From: Ottelia alismoides | Lineage: Eukaryota; Streptophyta; Magnoliopsida; Alismatales; Hydrocharitaceae | DNA length: 64,000 nt | Direction: 5' to 3' | Assembly: GCA_037367405.1 (NCBI GenBank) | Contig: JAZKJV010008261.1 | Location: 1,178,001-1,242,000 of the forward strand | Shown here: positions 10,342-22,279 of the stretch, piece by piece | Layout of the letters: each line of letters begins with the position of its first letter | Numbering within the stretch: the stretch's first letter is position 1 | Translations under genes and position numbers: made by a program | Notes under the pieces: generated by a model | The model's input: only the letters and a program-made list of their open reading frames with translations | The model's database searches: none | Told to the model about the DNA's origin: nothing

Positions 10342-11890
10342 TAAATGCCATATTTAAAACAAGATTTTCAATGATTTCCATAACACTAGTGTCAGGCAAT
10401 GCACTTTTAGTTTTTCTATTTTTTTTAGAATTTTTCATTACATCTGGGAAAATAATACTCATAGAAGGAACTGAATTGTTCATAGTTACAACATTATTTA
10501 CAAATGGATGGCCATAAGGTGGGCCATCATACAAAACTGACAAAACTATATCTACATGAGCTCTGTCTTCGTCAGTTGGCTCTGGAGTTGCTGCTGGTGC
10601 TGGCTCCTCCTAGTCTGGTGCGACTTGGCTTTGACTCTTCTTTTCATTTTGGAGACTTTATTTTTACTGTTTGTTTTGGTATTTTTGCACTTGGTGATGG
10701 TGGTGGACTGGTGCTGCTCCTCCATCTTCTTTTTCCTTACCCGACTCTGCTGCTGCACTAGCTGATGTAGGAGACGACTCGCCAGAAGATGCTTTATTCT
10801 TACCCTTCTACATGGCAGATGACTGCAATGTCCTGTCGCTCCTGAGAGTCACTACATGAGACAACACAAAATCTGAAATACTTGGCTCTGCGGGACTGAT
10901 GGGGTATCGCAAACTACCTGCTCTTCTCTCTTGAAAGTATTGGGCTTGTCCTCTACCTACACTAGAATAGGTGTCTTGGGTGCAATGAGGTCATCGAGCT
11001 TCTGGCTCATCTCCTCTAGGCTTTTCACTAGCTAAGCCAGATAGTCATGAGCGGGGTTCACTAGAGTAGCCTCAGGTTTAACATGCTGACCACGTTGGGA
11101 ATGATACTACTGTGGAGACTGACAGTGGGAAGACTGAGGATTGTACTGAGGAGGGAGTTGTTGTTGTTGAGATTGAGGAGGAGGGATGTACTGCTGGTGC
11201 TGAGCAATCACGTAATTGTGATACGACTGGTAGTGGAGTACGTGAGCTGATAGTATGAGTGATTCTATCTCCATGTGTTCTGATAAGGTGGAGAATGATG
11301 CTGCAGAGGCTAGTTGTCATGGACAATCCTCCCATCAGATGGTTGGTGATATGACCAAATAGCATATGATTGGCCCTGTTGCTATCTACCTGGACTGGCT
11401 CATTGTACATCATTGTTCCAGATGCCATTCACTTCTTAGATTTGGGGTGGTGGTGGGAAAAATGGATCAACATATGATGGAGGCTGGGGATATAGTTGGT
11501 AGACTATAATCTACTATGACAACTGTTGGGTTGCCTGGTCAGGCACCTTTACGTAATATCTGGACCTGGGCAGTCCTGAACTCAACTGAGGTGGCTGTAG
11601 AGATGACGGCTCCTTCAGATCAGCAAGAGTTGTGGCTGATGGGCTCGCAGACTGCACAACTTTGATAGTGCTGACTAACATCTCCTCTTACTTGGTAATA
11701 TGATCCAGCTTGTCCAGATACCATGTTCTCTTTTGATCACGTATAGTTTCTCAAGATCCTGTGATTGTTTCTCAATTATATCAACATTGGACAGGTGGAT
11801 CCCGATGATGCTGAGGTTGGAGCTCTCATCCTTGTCCGATTTGTGGGATGCCGCCATGTTCACTGACTTGTGGTGGATCTGCCACTATCT
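10342..11890 (-). pseudogene. Element A gag C-terminal half, low-complexity, decayed
   Basis: Region between the gag core and the protease. Readable pieces include a probable coiled coil, AHDYLA.LVKSLEEMSQKLDDLI (about 10980-11050), matching ALDDLSCLLSEQQLTFRWEMDKF of B. Also present are a Gln/Asn-rich stretch in the frame opposite 11078-11428 and a Lys/Gln-rich basic stretch at 10552-10758. Open frames here, including plus-strand ones at 10504-10765, are short and unsupported. Position and composition mark it as the gag tail. Confidence 0.65.
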
Positions 11891-12783
11891 CTAATAAGTA
11901 CAAGATGAGGATAATGCAACCTCTCCTTCACTTATTTCTTCGAATATCTTCCATACAACATCCTCATCTTTATTAAAGTGAGATCCGCCATACGCATCAT
12001 CGACAAGCCTCTAACTTTCTTGTGTGAGGCCCCCGAAGAAATTTTGGACCAAGATGGTCTGTGGGAGGTCATGGTGGGAGCACTTTTCTTGTAAATCCTG
12101 AAGGCTTCATGAATAGACTTGTGCGGTTCTTGGGAGAAGTTGCTGATACGCGCTCACATCTGATTCAGACAACCTAATGGATAAAACTTGTGGATGAATG
12201 CAAACTTTAATTCCTCCTAGGTCATAACGACCTTTCCCAAGTGATTGATCCAATAAAGACCCTTATCCTGAAGGCTGAAGGGGAATGCGATCATTTTGAC
12301 TACACCTAACAGGATGTTAGGGTAGTGAGTGGTGAGGTAAATGTGTGAAAATTGCTGGAGATGGATATAGAGCTCTTCGTTGGTGTTCTCATGGAAAGAA
12401 GGGAGAAAAGCTATGAATTGAGGCTTTAGATCAAAATATTTGTAGACTATAAGGATCTATATCCACTCGGTCATCTGGCCAGAGCTAGGATTGTAGGTCT
12501 CTTTGAGAGTAGGCTTGGGAGCCTCTCTTCTGGGTTCTTCTTCCTCTCCATGGGGTCCATCTCCATGTTCTTCATTGTTTTCTCCTCTTCCTCCTTTATT
12601 CTCTTTTTCTCTCCTCAGGTCATTCAACATGTCTTAGAAGGCAACTTAGGCAATAGCCTGATCTGTTAGATGCTGGTGGATGGACTGTATGGAAGTGAGC
12701 AACTATGCATTCACGATGTTATGATCCGGTTGTGGTCCCTGATCTTTTTGATTCGATCCTTTCAACTTCCCTTGAGGAGCCAT
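11891..12783 (-). pseudogene. Element A gag (capsid region), broken
   Basis: Structural protein forming the virus-like particle. I place the start at the ATG at 12783 (minus strand), giving MAPQGKLKGSNQKDQGPQP, because the conserved gag residues follow in linked frames. Readable segments: LRREKENK and GENNEEHGDGPHGEEEEP (acidic), FIAFLPSFHENTNEELYIH, VKMIAFPFSLQDKGLYWI, ELKFAFIHKFYP and SNFSQEPHKSIHEAFRIYK. These match the order in B (QLLPRFHG, KMMAFPFSLIDRAAY, NEQFHEVWDRFREL). Several in-frame stops are present and no long open frame survives. No CCHC zinc knuckle is visible. Confidence 0.8.
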
Positions 12784-14837
12784 CTCTGATTCAGTCTCAC
12801 AAGAATGTATCTGAATGTGTCCAAGGTTGATTCTCGATCTGCACCATAAAATGTATCCCGATCAGACTAATAAACTGAGGCACTAGATAAAAAGATGGGT
12901 CTGGAATTATGGGTCAATTCAAAATGAATGTGAATGGAGCATTTGATATAAAACTGAAATCGATCTCCATCCATAAGGGGTGAATGACGTGACAAGAATG
13001 ATCTGGGTTTATTTGAAATGAGGATGAAGTCGAGGAGTCCCGAGATTAATTCACAATGTCCAAATCGGGTTCTCGAGAATTGCCTCGAATTATTGAAGAT
13101 AGCGATTCATGGAATCGATGTAGTTATCGTGAGGTCCCGACTAAACAATCCGCGAGTCGACATCTTGGAAGAACAAGAGGAAATAGTTGATGAATTATAA
13201 GGCTACAATGATAAACAATAGAAATGGAATGAAGAGGAGATAAGAAGAAGAAGGCTCAAAATGAGAAGAATATAAGAAATGAAAACATATGAAAATGAAA
13301 AAGGCGCAAGTGTGTGCAATTGATTTTTGACCTAAGACTAGATCCACAACAAACACCAAGCAATTGGATTCACCAACTCACACAATGTAAAGACATAAGA
13401 GTTCAACTATTTTTATCTTTTTGATTTTTTTATTCAGATAAATCTTTCAACAAATCCTTAGTAGGCCAGCCCTAACGGAGAGTGAGTACTACCAGAAAAG
13501 TATCATGTACTTCCCACTTCCTTTGTAACATGTAGCATATACTTTTTTAGAGAATCCTTGCTTCTGTGTTTGGATCCACTACTCATCGAAAGAATAGAGG
13601 AGTAAGCCAATAGGCGAAACTGATACTCCCTCCCTGGCAGGGTACCCAGACACGAAACAATGAGACAGACACTCACGTTAGGGGATGGACTAGCTCAATA
13701 CTTCAAACTAAGTCAGCAAGAAGATGAAACCCTACTCGCCCATGCATGATAGAAGCGTCGATACTTTGTGAATCCAGTCAATAACAAGGCAGTCCCAGGT
13801 TGGGATTTTGGCTCTATTTTCCAAGGGTCGTGCCTCTCTTAGTCTGGATGGTACCTGAAAACAATGTAGGCTTTATGAACCTAAAACAATGAATGTTCGT
13901 TATGAATTTTAGTTTTGATCAAAGTTTATTAAACAATCCCGTTTTTTTAATTTTTGAATATTAATTTTTTGAGTATTTTTCAGAATAATTTACGTAACAA
14001 TTTTTTTGGATTTTCTTTAATTCTAAGTGATACAAAACTGGGAGAGAAGACAAAAAAGCCGTGCAAGTGGATACTAGGATGGAAATCTCACCCTTGTATC
14101 CAATGATGCATGATCAGTTAGAAGAATTATAACGCTTCCCAGCACTCTCCATGCGGGATGCAAGACACGAAATAAATTATACTACATGCAAATGTAAGCC
14201 TATGAAATCACCTTAAGTAGGAATTGCTATTATCGTAAAAAATAGATTAAGTATGATCTAAGTTTAATCATAGAACTATAGGTACATGCAGATATTAGGT
14301 GTTTGGACATAGATTACTCGATCAAGCAATTCCTAAAATCTAAAAGGTTCATTCATATAAAACAAAGAAAATAAAGGTGGAAAACTCAAAATGTGGGAAA
14401 TAAATAGAAACAAGTAGAAAATAAGAAGAATAAAAAGTAAGAAATGTGAAAAAACCGATGCAAGCCCCTAGGTGAACAAACACTTGGTAAAATAGGCTTG
14501 TTAAGTCGGAGTGTCCAAATGTCCAAGTACTTGTATTATTACAATTTAATTGCTAAAATAAATATCTCTCACAAAATAAAATAAAAATATTCTACATTAT
14601 TGCTAAGCTGCTTTGAATGCTCTCTTTGTCTTCTTCTTTCTCTCTCCTACTTACTCGTGAAGAAAGAGATGGTCTACATCGAGCTTGGCTATGTTGGCAT
14701 CCTAAAAAGTCATCCTTGCATAGAGGACCCTCGCAAAGAAGTCAACAAAAAGATTGGTCAGAAGCAGATAAGAAATTCTTTGAAAAGAAATAAAGCAGAT
14801 AAATATGCAACTAATATATATAATCATATCCTAGATT
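12784..14837 (-). other. Noncoding leader of element A
   Basis: No gene seen. Long leader between PBS and gag. Bases about 13440-13870 align with 48300-48651 plus 60049-60200 of element D; shared words include agtccttag, gagacagacac and gctttatgaacc. The leader box is at 14040-14165. The frames at 13018-13200 and 14600-14866 are not conserved. Confidence 0.7.
14040..14165 (-). other. Conserved leader box, element A copy
   Basis: On the plus strand: ggagagaag, GTGCAAGTGG, GGAAATCTCACC, CCAATGATGCATGATCAGTT, then CTCTCCATGCGG. It aligns almost base by base with D (60361-60485). In element sense a candidate start gives MESAGKRYNSSN, a stop, then SCIIGYKGEISIL, parallel to D's MERARKYCKSSNSSCIIRFNGEISII. 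Confidence 0.6.
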
Positions 14838-14857
14838 GCTCCCTGACAATGATGGCA
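14838..14857 (-). other. Primer-binding site of element A, tRNA-Asp type, decayed
   Basis: Plus strand gctccctgacaatgatggca, the reverse complement of a degraded TGGCGCCGTTGCCGGGGAGC (about 14 of 20). Five of six mismatches are transitions. It lies 3 bases from the LTR edge at 14861. Confidence 0.7.
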
Positions 14858-15916
14858 TTTTGTTGAAGAGGTCGGATGAGGATCCTAACGCCCGGTCTTG
14901 GAGGGCCTACGGTATCCGATAAGTCAGATCCAACAATCGCTGTATCAGTTGCTCTAATAATACTTGGATCTCAATCAACCAATTCAGATAAACAATCAAC
15001 CCACAATGTATGATAAAACAATAAAGGAATGTGGGGCGAAATTTATTATACCCTTCATAAAGATGTGTACATACATCATGTTTAGGGGTTGAACCACTGA
15101 GAGCAAATCGCAGATAGGTATAAATATTATCAGTTAATGAGAATAAACAATAATTATTTTTGTACTTTATTTATTTATTTTTTTTATTTTTATGGGTTTT
15201 GAATTATATTTATTTTTAATGGTTTTTTAATGTTTTATACTTTTAATGTTTTTAATTTTATTTTTGATTTTGCAAAATTTTAGTTTCCTTTTGTTTTTAA
15301 GATATAATGTGTGTGTGTATATATATATCTATATATAGTAATAAGTATATTATGAATAATACATAGGGTATATATTAAATAAATATATAAAAATATATGA
15401 AATATATACATGAATAGTCCTTTTTATTTTTTAAAGGTTTTAAATATATTTATTGGTATTTATAAACGGCAATAATAATAAGTAATATAATACATATTAT
15501 ATAGGATATATTTTTAAATATTGTTATATATAATCGAAATTTACAAAATAATTTTTTTTTGTGTTTTTAAATATTTTCTATGTTTTTTGTGATTTTTCTT
15601 ATAATTTTTGCTAATTTTTGTATTTTTAAGTGATTTAAATATACAAAGTAGTTAGTTATATAGATAGAATGAATTGTTATGGGTTTTAAAAATATATAAA
15701 TGGTTCAAAAATTCTCAAAACTGTTTTTAATATATACTATATAATATAAATAAAATATACTATGGAAAACCATTTTTTTGGAATTTTTACTATTTTTTAG
15801 AGGGGGATTAGTGTTTTCCAATTTTTATTAATTTTCAATTATATATTTTTTGTGATTTTTGGTCTAGAGTTAAAATATATACTAATATATACTATTTTTT
15901 TGGAAATTTTAAACTT

Positions 15917-16009
15917 AGTTTAATATTTTTTGTATTTTTATAAACTAACAGGGAATAAATAACAAGTTTAATATTTTTTGTATTTTTATAAACTAACAGG
16001 GAATAAATA
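15917..16009. repeat. 45-bp perfect direct repeat, two copies
   Basis: A unit beginning agtttaatattttttg and ending gggaataaata occurs at 15917-15961 and again at 15965-16009 with a 3-bp spacer. The copies are identical, so the duplication is much younger than the LTR around it. Confidence 0.9.
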
Positions 16010-16269
16010 GCTCCTATTCTATTTTTAATAAATGGTAATGAATAAGCATCATGTTAAGCATATACAACATTTTTCCCAAAATAAATGAAGTACATGAGCT
16101 ATTTAATAAAATTACAATGACATAAACCAACCTAACATGGGTATTTTTGCAATATTATTAATGTTCGAGGTGTTCTATGCAAAATACCCCAAAATATTAC
16201 ACTTATTTACAAATTTTAAGTGCTAAAAAGAAATAGATGAACTCGGAGGGGCCTCACTACAAAATGTCC

Positions 16270-16296
16270 CACCTTACATGGGGTCCATGTGAGGTG
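16270..16296. promoter_or_regulatory. Decayed inverted G-box pair in the A LTR
   Basis: CACCTTACATG, then CATGTGAGGTG. The D LTR has the intact form CACCTCACGTG / CACGTGAGGTG (62551-62578) at the border of its island. Here CACGTG has become CATG/CATGTG, as expected from deamination. Confidence 0.5.
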
Positions 16297-18807
16297 AGCT
16301 TATATGGACCCGATAATAATATACAAGAAATGTAGCGGTTTCTTTGCAAAATACATAAAGTTTTTGAAACTGAATTTAATATTACATGAGCTATTAATAA
16401 ATGCAAAAGATGCAGAGGAGAGGCTATGTATTTTACCCCTTAAATTGCCAAATCGAAGGGCGCATGGATTTCCCTATGGCAACACTAGAGATGGATGGTG
16501 GATGAAACATGCACTGCTTCGATTTAAATTCAAGGGCACAAATTAGATGTGGGTTGGCTTGAGCTGAACTTGGAAGCCGGTGGAAGAACATGGAAGAAGG
16601 TTGGCTTGAGCAAACTTTGATTGGCAATATCTTTGACCTCCGACCTCCTCCTTCCTCGCCGATGGGCTCCTTCGCTTCTTGGATCTCTCTCGCACTTGCA
16701 GGTGGTTCAAAGAGATACGGGCTCCATCGGTTCAAAGATGGTCAATCTCCATCGATAGGGGCCCAGAGTACTTGAGGTCCCCGAGCTCTGACTTGAACCG
16801 TTCTTCATCTCCAGGGTTCATTAAAGCTCGAAACTTGCACAAAAGTGTTTCTTGGCTCGAGGTGATGATCCTCGGCCACAAAGTGAAGCTGGTGGTGCAA
16901 TGGAATGGTCAGACAACAGAACTCTGACTGTGGGCGGTGGAGGAAGCGCGGATGAACCTCGATCTTTACAGGATCGAGGGGAAACCAAGGGGTTTTGTGG
17001 AGAAGTGAACGGGGAATGAAAATGGGGTGACATATGGGTCAAAATAGTCGAAGCACTGTGAATTTCAAGCTGGAGTCGAAGCTCCAGTAGATCTTAAACC
17101 GTAAAATTAAGCTAAACTACAAGCTAATTGACGATACTAAAAACTATCCTATGATGGTGGAATGAAAAGCAATTAAAAATCCTAATGCTAGTAGCTCATA
17201 CCTGGCTGGAATCAAGGAGAAGAAGGTAACTACGTCGGAGCCGACAAGCTTGGCTTTGGTGGATTGACTCATCCCCGTATTCTCCACATCGACAGGTCGG
17301 AGAGACTCAACTGTCACCCGAAACTCACACCCGATGGTTCCTTTGGGGTTACAAAGAAGGAATAGGGATCAAATAAAAAAAGTGGACGAAGATCTCTTAT
17401 TTATGCACAAGCGAGGGGTGATTTTAGAGAGAGGATTGTGTAAAGGATGGAGGAAGTTGGTGGGAGTTATCGAGTGGGTGCGTGTTAGGTGAGATGGAGA
17501 ACAGAAGGGTGATGAGCTCGAGGGAGCAGATGGCATGGGGGAGTGCCGAGAATTCGGAGAAGAAGAGGTGCCCGTGACTCTAACAGAAGTTAGAGGGAGG
17601 ATTAGGTACTGTTGACTGAAGGTCAACGGTCGGAGTGATCTGGTTTGTCTACACGGACCAACTAGAAAATAGGGATCCAAAAATCCCTTATCAATTAGAT
17701 TTGAAATAATAGACGATTTTAATAATTTTAGGTTACAACATAAAATTGCTTATTATTTTATGTAGTTATTTATTTTGATTTTTATTTTTTTTACAAGCTT
17801 ATTTATTAGGTGTTAATATTTACATGTATATATAGGTATATATACATGCATTTTGGGTCTTTTATTTTTATTTTGTATTATGTAGTTTATTTTTGTATTT
17901 ACATATTTTTAATATTTATAGATTATTTAATTACATATTTACACATTTTTATTGAATTTTTTGGTTTTATTTATTTATTTAAATAAATATGTATATGCAT
18001 TATATAACTATAGTTTACCTATATGTTATAATACTTTATTTATTTTAATGAATTTTTAAGTATTTTATTTTATTTTTATTATGTACATGTATTTTGAATA
18101 GTATTTACAAATATATAAGAATATAAGAGAGTTAAAAATATAAAGAACCAATATATTGATTGTTATATGCTTGGATATAGTACAATAGGGTCCCAAAAGC
18201 CAAATTTTGCATCTTAACTCCATTTATTAATGAAATCACCTTCATCAAATAATTAATTTAATTTTATGAACAATAAATGTGAGTTTGTCAATTTCGAGTC
18301 AGTATGGAGGAGATACAAATCTGGGAAGTTTTCTTTGCAGGTTTGTGTTTTGTGTGTCCTAGGTATTTTTGCATGAAATCAATTTTTTATTTTTCTTTAT
18401 ATTTTTATGTACACGTTTCGTATAGAAGATTTTATTATTTGAGGTATAAAAAGTGGAAAATAAAACAGGTCCCATAAGCCTATTTATTGGTAAATAAATT
18501 AGGGTTTTTAAAGTGGTATAATATACAATTAGCCACCCTATCTCCCCTACTTTATTTCTTATTGACCAAGTCATCATGATATCTAGATCTCGGGGTCTAG
18601 GGTCACTCAGTGTCTTTGACACTTCATTCTTTTTTATTTTATTTACTTTATTCTTTTATTTTCGAATTAAATATGTATAATTATATATTATTTTTAGGTC
18701 AATAAACAAATGTTATTTTGTACAAAATTTAATGTTATATACATGCATATAGCTAGGTATTTGAGGCCAAAATGAAAGAATAAAGGTGATGAATTGGAGA
18801 TTCTTCA

Positions 18808-19254
18808 ATATCTATCTCTAGTCAAATGATATACACGTGCCTATGATATGCGATATATTTCTTTAATATATCAAACTCGTTAAGATAACTCTTTAACTTG
18901 ACTCATCTGACACCTCTATATCTATATTCCTATGCAAAGGACCAACATTAAGAGTGTCAGTCAGATATCAATTTTTAGAGAAGATTGCTATATATTGTCA
19001 ATCTAGAAATCCTTCTTAAATATTATTTTGTATGCCAAATGTGTCCTTGATCTAATGGTTTAGATCTACAACCATGCATTGGCTTCTATAACCTAACTCT
19101 CTAGATCAACACCTATATGATATCAATATGCCCATGGTATATATCCATGTTCGTATTGAGGGACATGCAAAATAAATTATTTTCTATTTCAGATATATAA
19201 ATCATACTAATCTTTATTGCATAATGACTCGTCAAGGGATCACATATTTAACAA
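18808..19254 (-). repeat. 3' LTR fragment of a Ty1/copia element
   Basis: Minus-strand LTR beginning TGTTAAATATGTGATCC at 19254, directly after the PPT. It is cut at 18808 by element A. No genes. The LTR start follows the plant copia pattern of GGGAGAT-type PPT, then TGTT. Confidence 0.65.
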
Positions 19255-19268
19255 TCTCCTACTAGCCC
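19255..19268 (-). other. Polypurine tract of the copia element
   Basis: The minus strand reads GGCTAGTAGGAGAT just before the LTR start TGTT. This GTGGGAGATTGTT-type junction is typical of plant Ty1/copia elements. It primes plus-strand DNA synthesis in the family. Confidence 0.65.
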
Positions 19269-19861
19269 TCAAAGCTATTTTATAGGCTATTCTTAAACCC
19301 GTACTCATGTGCTACTCTTTTGTCTATTCGATCAAATAGTTTGGTTCGTTGACGAAAAACTCTATCATCATAGACCATTGCACGTTCTATTATAAACTTT
19401 CATATCTCATGGAAACAATGGTTGTTTGTAATGTAGTTAATGCATCTTATGCAATCAATACTCGGTTTGTTGAAACAATCATAGTGCCCTGTATCTAGAA
19501 ACACAACTCATAATACTACCATCTTTCATGAAATATAACTAGGATGGGATTTCTTATATCCATGTCAAGATAAAATTCATGAATTATAATGCCATTAGGT
19601 CTGGAGATCACTATTTCCATAGACTAAGACATAGTCTTGAGTTTATCTTAGGTATATGTAAATAAATTTTAGATTTCACTATATCCATAGTCTTAAGTAT
19701 TAAAAAATGTCTATTACTGCAATCTGGTGCTTCTCTTCGTATTAGGAAGGGTAATGGTTTAGCATTCCCAATGCAAGGAAGATATCTGATCTTGTATACA
19801 TCAAGGAATACATCCATATTCCTATATATTATGTGCAACAACATCCAACTATAGCCTTATC

Positions 19862-20394
19862 TAGACCTGGCCAAACTATAGAAGGGGCCATGGGTCCGAC
19901 CAAATGGGTCGAGGTTCTAAATCCCTCATATGGGGCCCGAACCCAACCAAACCATATCCATACTTCAAGGCGAAAGCCTGGCCTAGGTTTGGGCTGGTCC
20001 AACCCATGTGCCAAATCTATATTAGTAATTTCTCAACTTTTTATATAATATATATATATATATATATATATTTCAACATCATATAAACTTTCTACATCTA
20101 TGTAACCAATTATATATGCTACTTGACATGTAAAACACTAAATATAATGTTCAATAACAATGTAAAAGGAAAAACTTGGATTATATTAATATTAAGTGTA
20201 TGTAAAATCTAAATTTTCAACACATGTTTTCATTTTCACTATCGAGCCAAGATTTTTGGCACATACCATGGCACACCCATTTGATGAGCAGGCCAAAGGG
20301 TAGGTTGGGACAACTCATTCCTTAAATTTATCATCCTAGGCCCGACTCATGAATGGGTTGGGTGGACAAGCACCCGACACACTAGCAAGGTCTA
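19862..20394. mobile_element. hAT-like MITE inserted in the copia pol remnant
   Basis: Splits the copia RT-RNase H remnant. The ends are TAGACCTGGCC and, in reverse, TAGACCTTGCT. Flanking 8-mers gccttatc (19854-19861) and gccttctc (20395-20402) match at 7 of 8, as an 8-bp target duplication of hAT-type elements would. The 533-bp body has no credible ORF and an internal TA run (20042-20071). The copia reading resumes on both sides. Confidence 0.7.
20042..20071. repeat. TA microsatellite
   Basis: About fifteen TA units inside the MITE. Confidence 0.9.
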
Positions 20395-21215
20395 GCCTTC
20401 TCACCTTCAACACTTTGATGTGTTATCCCTTTAGATAGGTTAATACATTGTCTTAAAGGATGAAGCCTATCTTGGAGTTATCCTTGTAGAATCATTGCAA
20501 GATATATCATTATCATGATATTCCCAATGCCTCTTTTTCTGTTTATGAACTGCTTCAAAACCAAGATATAAGCAACACCCTCAAGATCTTTCTTCTTAAA
20601 AATATGTGACACCTAGATCTTAACACTAATCATTATTCTTACATAATTCTCAATCATTAGGATGTCATCTACATAAAGCATGATGATCACAATGTCACAC
20701 CCACTAAGTTTATTGTATGCATATGAAACATCAAGAATCTGAATGAGATCATAACTTTTTATGATTTAATCCAATCAGATGTTCAAACTACTAGATGCTT
20801 GTCTAAAGCCATAAATGGACTTCTTTAACTTGCATACATTGACTTCCTCTCTTATGAAGATATGGGGATGCTCCATGTAGATATACCCTCTTGTATCTAT
20901 TAAGGAACACAATCTTGATATCCATCTGCTAGACGTTGGAGATAAGTTACACAGTTGTAGATGGCAATATCCTGATGGACTTACGTATGTTCACATGAGA
21001 GAACGTCTTAATCATAAATGGTATCTTCTTTGTGTGTGTATCTCTTGGCTCCGAGACATGCCTTGAAGGTCTCTACCTTCCTATCGGGTCCCATTTACCC
21101 CTTTAGGTGGATCTTCAAGGGTCCACACACCATTTTCTTACATGGAATTTACTTTAAACTTTGTTTCTACCATCCATCTTTCTATGTCATTATGAGTTCC
21201 CGAGGATCACAATAA

Positions 21216-22279
21216 CACTATGAGATGAATAATGTATCGATGGCAGTTTGATATTTTTTGTGGAATAATACTAAGCATAATACAACCAACCAATCAGTCT
21301 TATACGCACATTGCACATGATGTTTACGTGGAAACCAAACTAGGTAAAACCACAACTTGAATCACTTGACTTAGTATTTCTCGATAAACCGAGCCAACCA
21401 ATCGATTCCCTATAAAGCCTGAGATATTTATGTGGATATCTCAAACGTTTACAAAAGCATGCAACCTCACAACTTTGAATCAGATGCCAAAGTCAACACT
21501 ACATGTCAAACATTACAACAATTATCGAGGGTGGAATATCTTTGACTATCTTCAAACTTCTTCATTATCTAAGATCACAATAACATTTTTTTGCAATATC
21601 ACAAATAACTCTCAAAGACAAGTGCAATGATAAGTAGCTTCAAGTACAATTGCGGATATATTTTCAAATATAAGTACACACAATTATATCACATATAACA
21701 CGTGCTAAATAAGGAATAATCTCACATAATATATATCACCGAAACTTGAAGGTTGCCAAATAAGTTCTGACTATAATTAGAAGAATCAAATAACAGATGG
21801 TGATCGGGCACTGCTAGCTTGAATACCTTTCCCAAACAAAGCTATTTTCAGAAAATATTCTACTTTAAATATCAAACAACTCGAAGAACAAGATGGAGAA
21901 TAATAGACTACTACTTAGAAATAATCTCTTGCTTCAATAAAGATTAATGAGAGCGATTATCAGGATTAGTGTGTGTTCTAATGTAGACATGAGGTCTCTT
22001 GTGTAGGGGATCAATAATTATGTCCATTGGAAACAAAATAGGCAATAAATCAGTGAAGTTACAAGATATGATTGATAAATGGATAAGTATGATCAATCAG
22101 TTAGGTATAATCGATTAGGACAAAGTGATGGTTGGTCATTTAATGATCGCTAAGTTGTCTAACTAAAAAATATGATCGATCATGAAAATAAGTTAGTTGA
22201 TCATATGTTGTCGATTGGTGAAAACATATGGTCACTTAAGGCTCAAGATTGATGGATCATTGTTGAATTCTTTGACGAT
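21216..22279 (-). repeat. Probable copia-type LTR remnant, no gene
   Basis: No coding signal. On the minus strand near 21310-21365 it reads GTGGTTTTACC, then GGTTTCCACGTAAA, then TTCCACA near 21263. I recognise this order from the 3' ends of many plant Ty1/copia LTRs. If so, this would be a 5' LTR joined by deletion to the copia RT at about 21215. It does not match the fragment at 18808-19254, so it may be a separate element. The right part has many GATCGAT/CGATTG words. Confidence 0.4.

Larger units (their letters stand above)
4702..18807 (-). mobile_element. Element A: decayed Athila-like Ty3/gypsy retrotransposon
   Basis: Minus-strand element read from 18807 down to 4702: 5' LTR (14861-18807), PBS (14838-14857), leader, gag (ATG at 12783), protease, RT, RNase H, integrase (to 6650) and a 3' noncoding region cut at 4702 by E0. 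Its PPT and 3' LTR are therefore not in the window. The 5' LTR outer end is followed by atatc and then the 3' LTR of a Ty1/copia element, so A appears to have inserted there. All reading frames are broken. It is the most decayed of the three coding copies: the protease triad and the integrase glutamate are both altered. Confidence 0.88.
14861..18807 (-). repeat. 5' LTR of element A (3.95 kb)
   Basis: Runs from TGTTGAAGAGG (14861, next to the PBS) to GATTCTTCA (18807), with the terminal hairpin TGATGAAT/ATTCTTCA at the outer end. It contains a very AT-rich stretch (15130-16240), a GC-richer island (about 16250-17680) and a second AT-rich stretch. Sequence near 18560-18600 (tctcccctactttattt, ctcggggtc) matches the U3 of element C in reverse, and the island end near 17610-17690 resembles that of the D LTR. 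The partner 3' LTR is outside the window. Open frames inside (for example 16433-16735, 17369-17680) are not conserved and not called. Confidence 0.8.
19290..21215 (-). pseudogene. Ty1/copia reverse transcriptase-RNase H, decayed and MITE-interrupted
   Basis: Minus-strand pol remnant. In order: VCGPLKIHLKG and DRKVETFKACLGAKRY (21020-21160; family pattern DGKVETFKARLVAKGY), a degraded segment with YIYMEHPHIF (about 20860-20890), KKSIYGFRQASSSLN (about 20790-20840), IVIIMLYVDDILMIENY (about 20640-20700, the YVDD catalytic box), then SKGITHQSVE (about 20410-20440). After the MITE it continues with YIGIWMYSLMYTRSDIFLALGM (about 19760-19840; family pattern IGSLMYAMLCTRPDI), EEKHQIAVIDIF.YLR and LVYGNSD (about 19600). 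YVDD rather than FMDD, and the order relative to the PPT, mark Ty1/copia. Many stops and frameshifts. Gag, protease and integrase are not seen upstream. Confidence 0.83.

Noticed and set aside
10504..10765. Hydrophobic plus-strand frames resembling membrane peptides (85 and 69 codons)
   Set aside because: Antisense to the Lys/Gln-rich gag tail of element A; Leu/Phe/Val richness is the complement of Gln/Lys/Asn codons.
20042..20071. TA run as a replication origin or promoter
   Set aside because: Simple microsatellite inside a MITE; nothing else supports a function.
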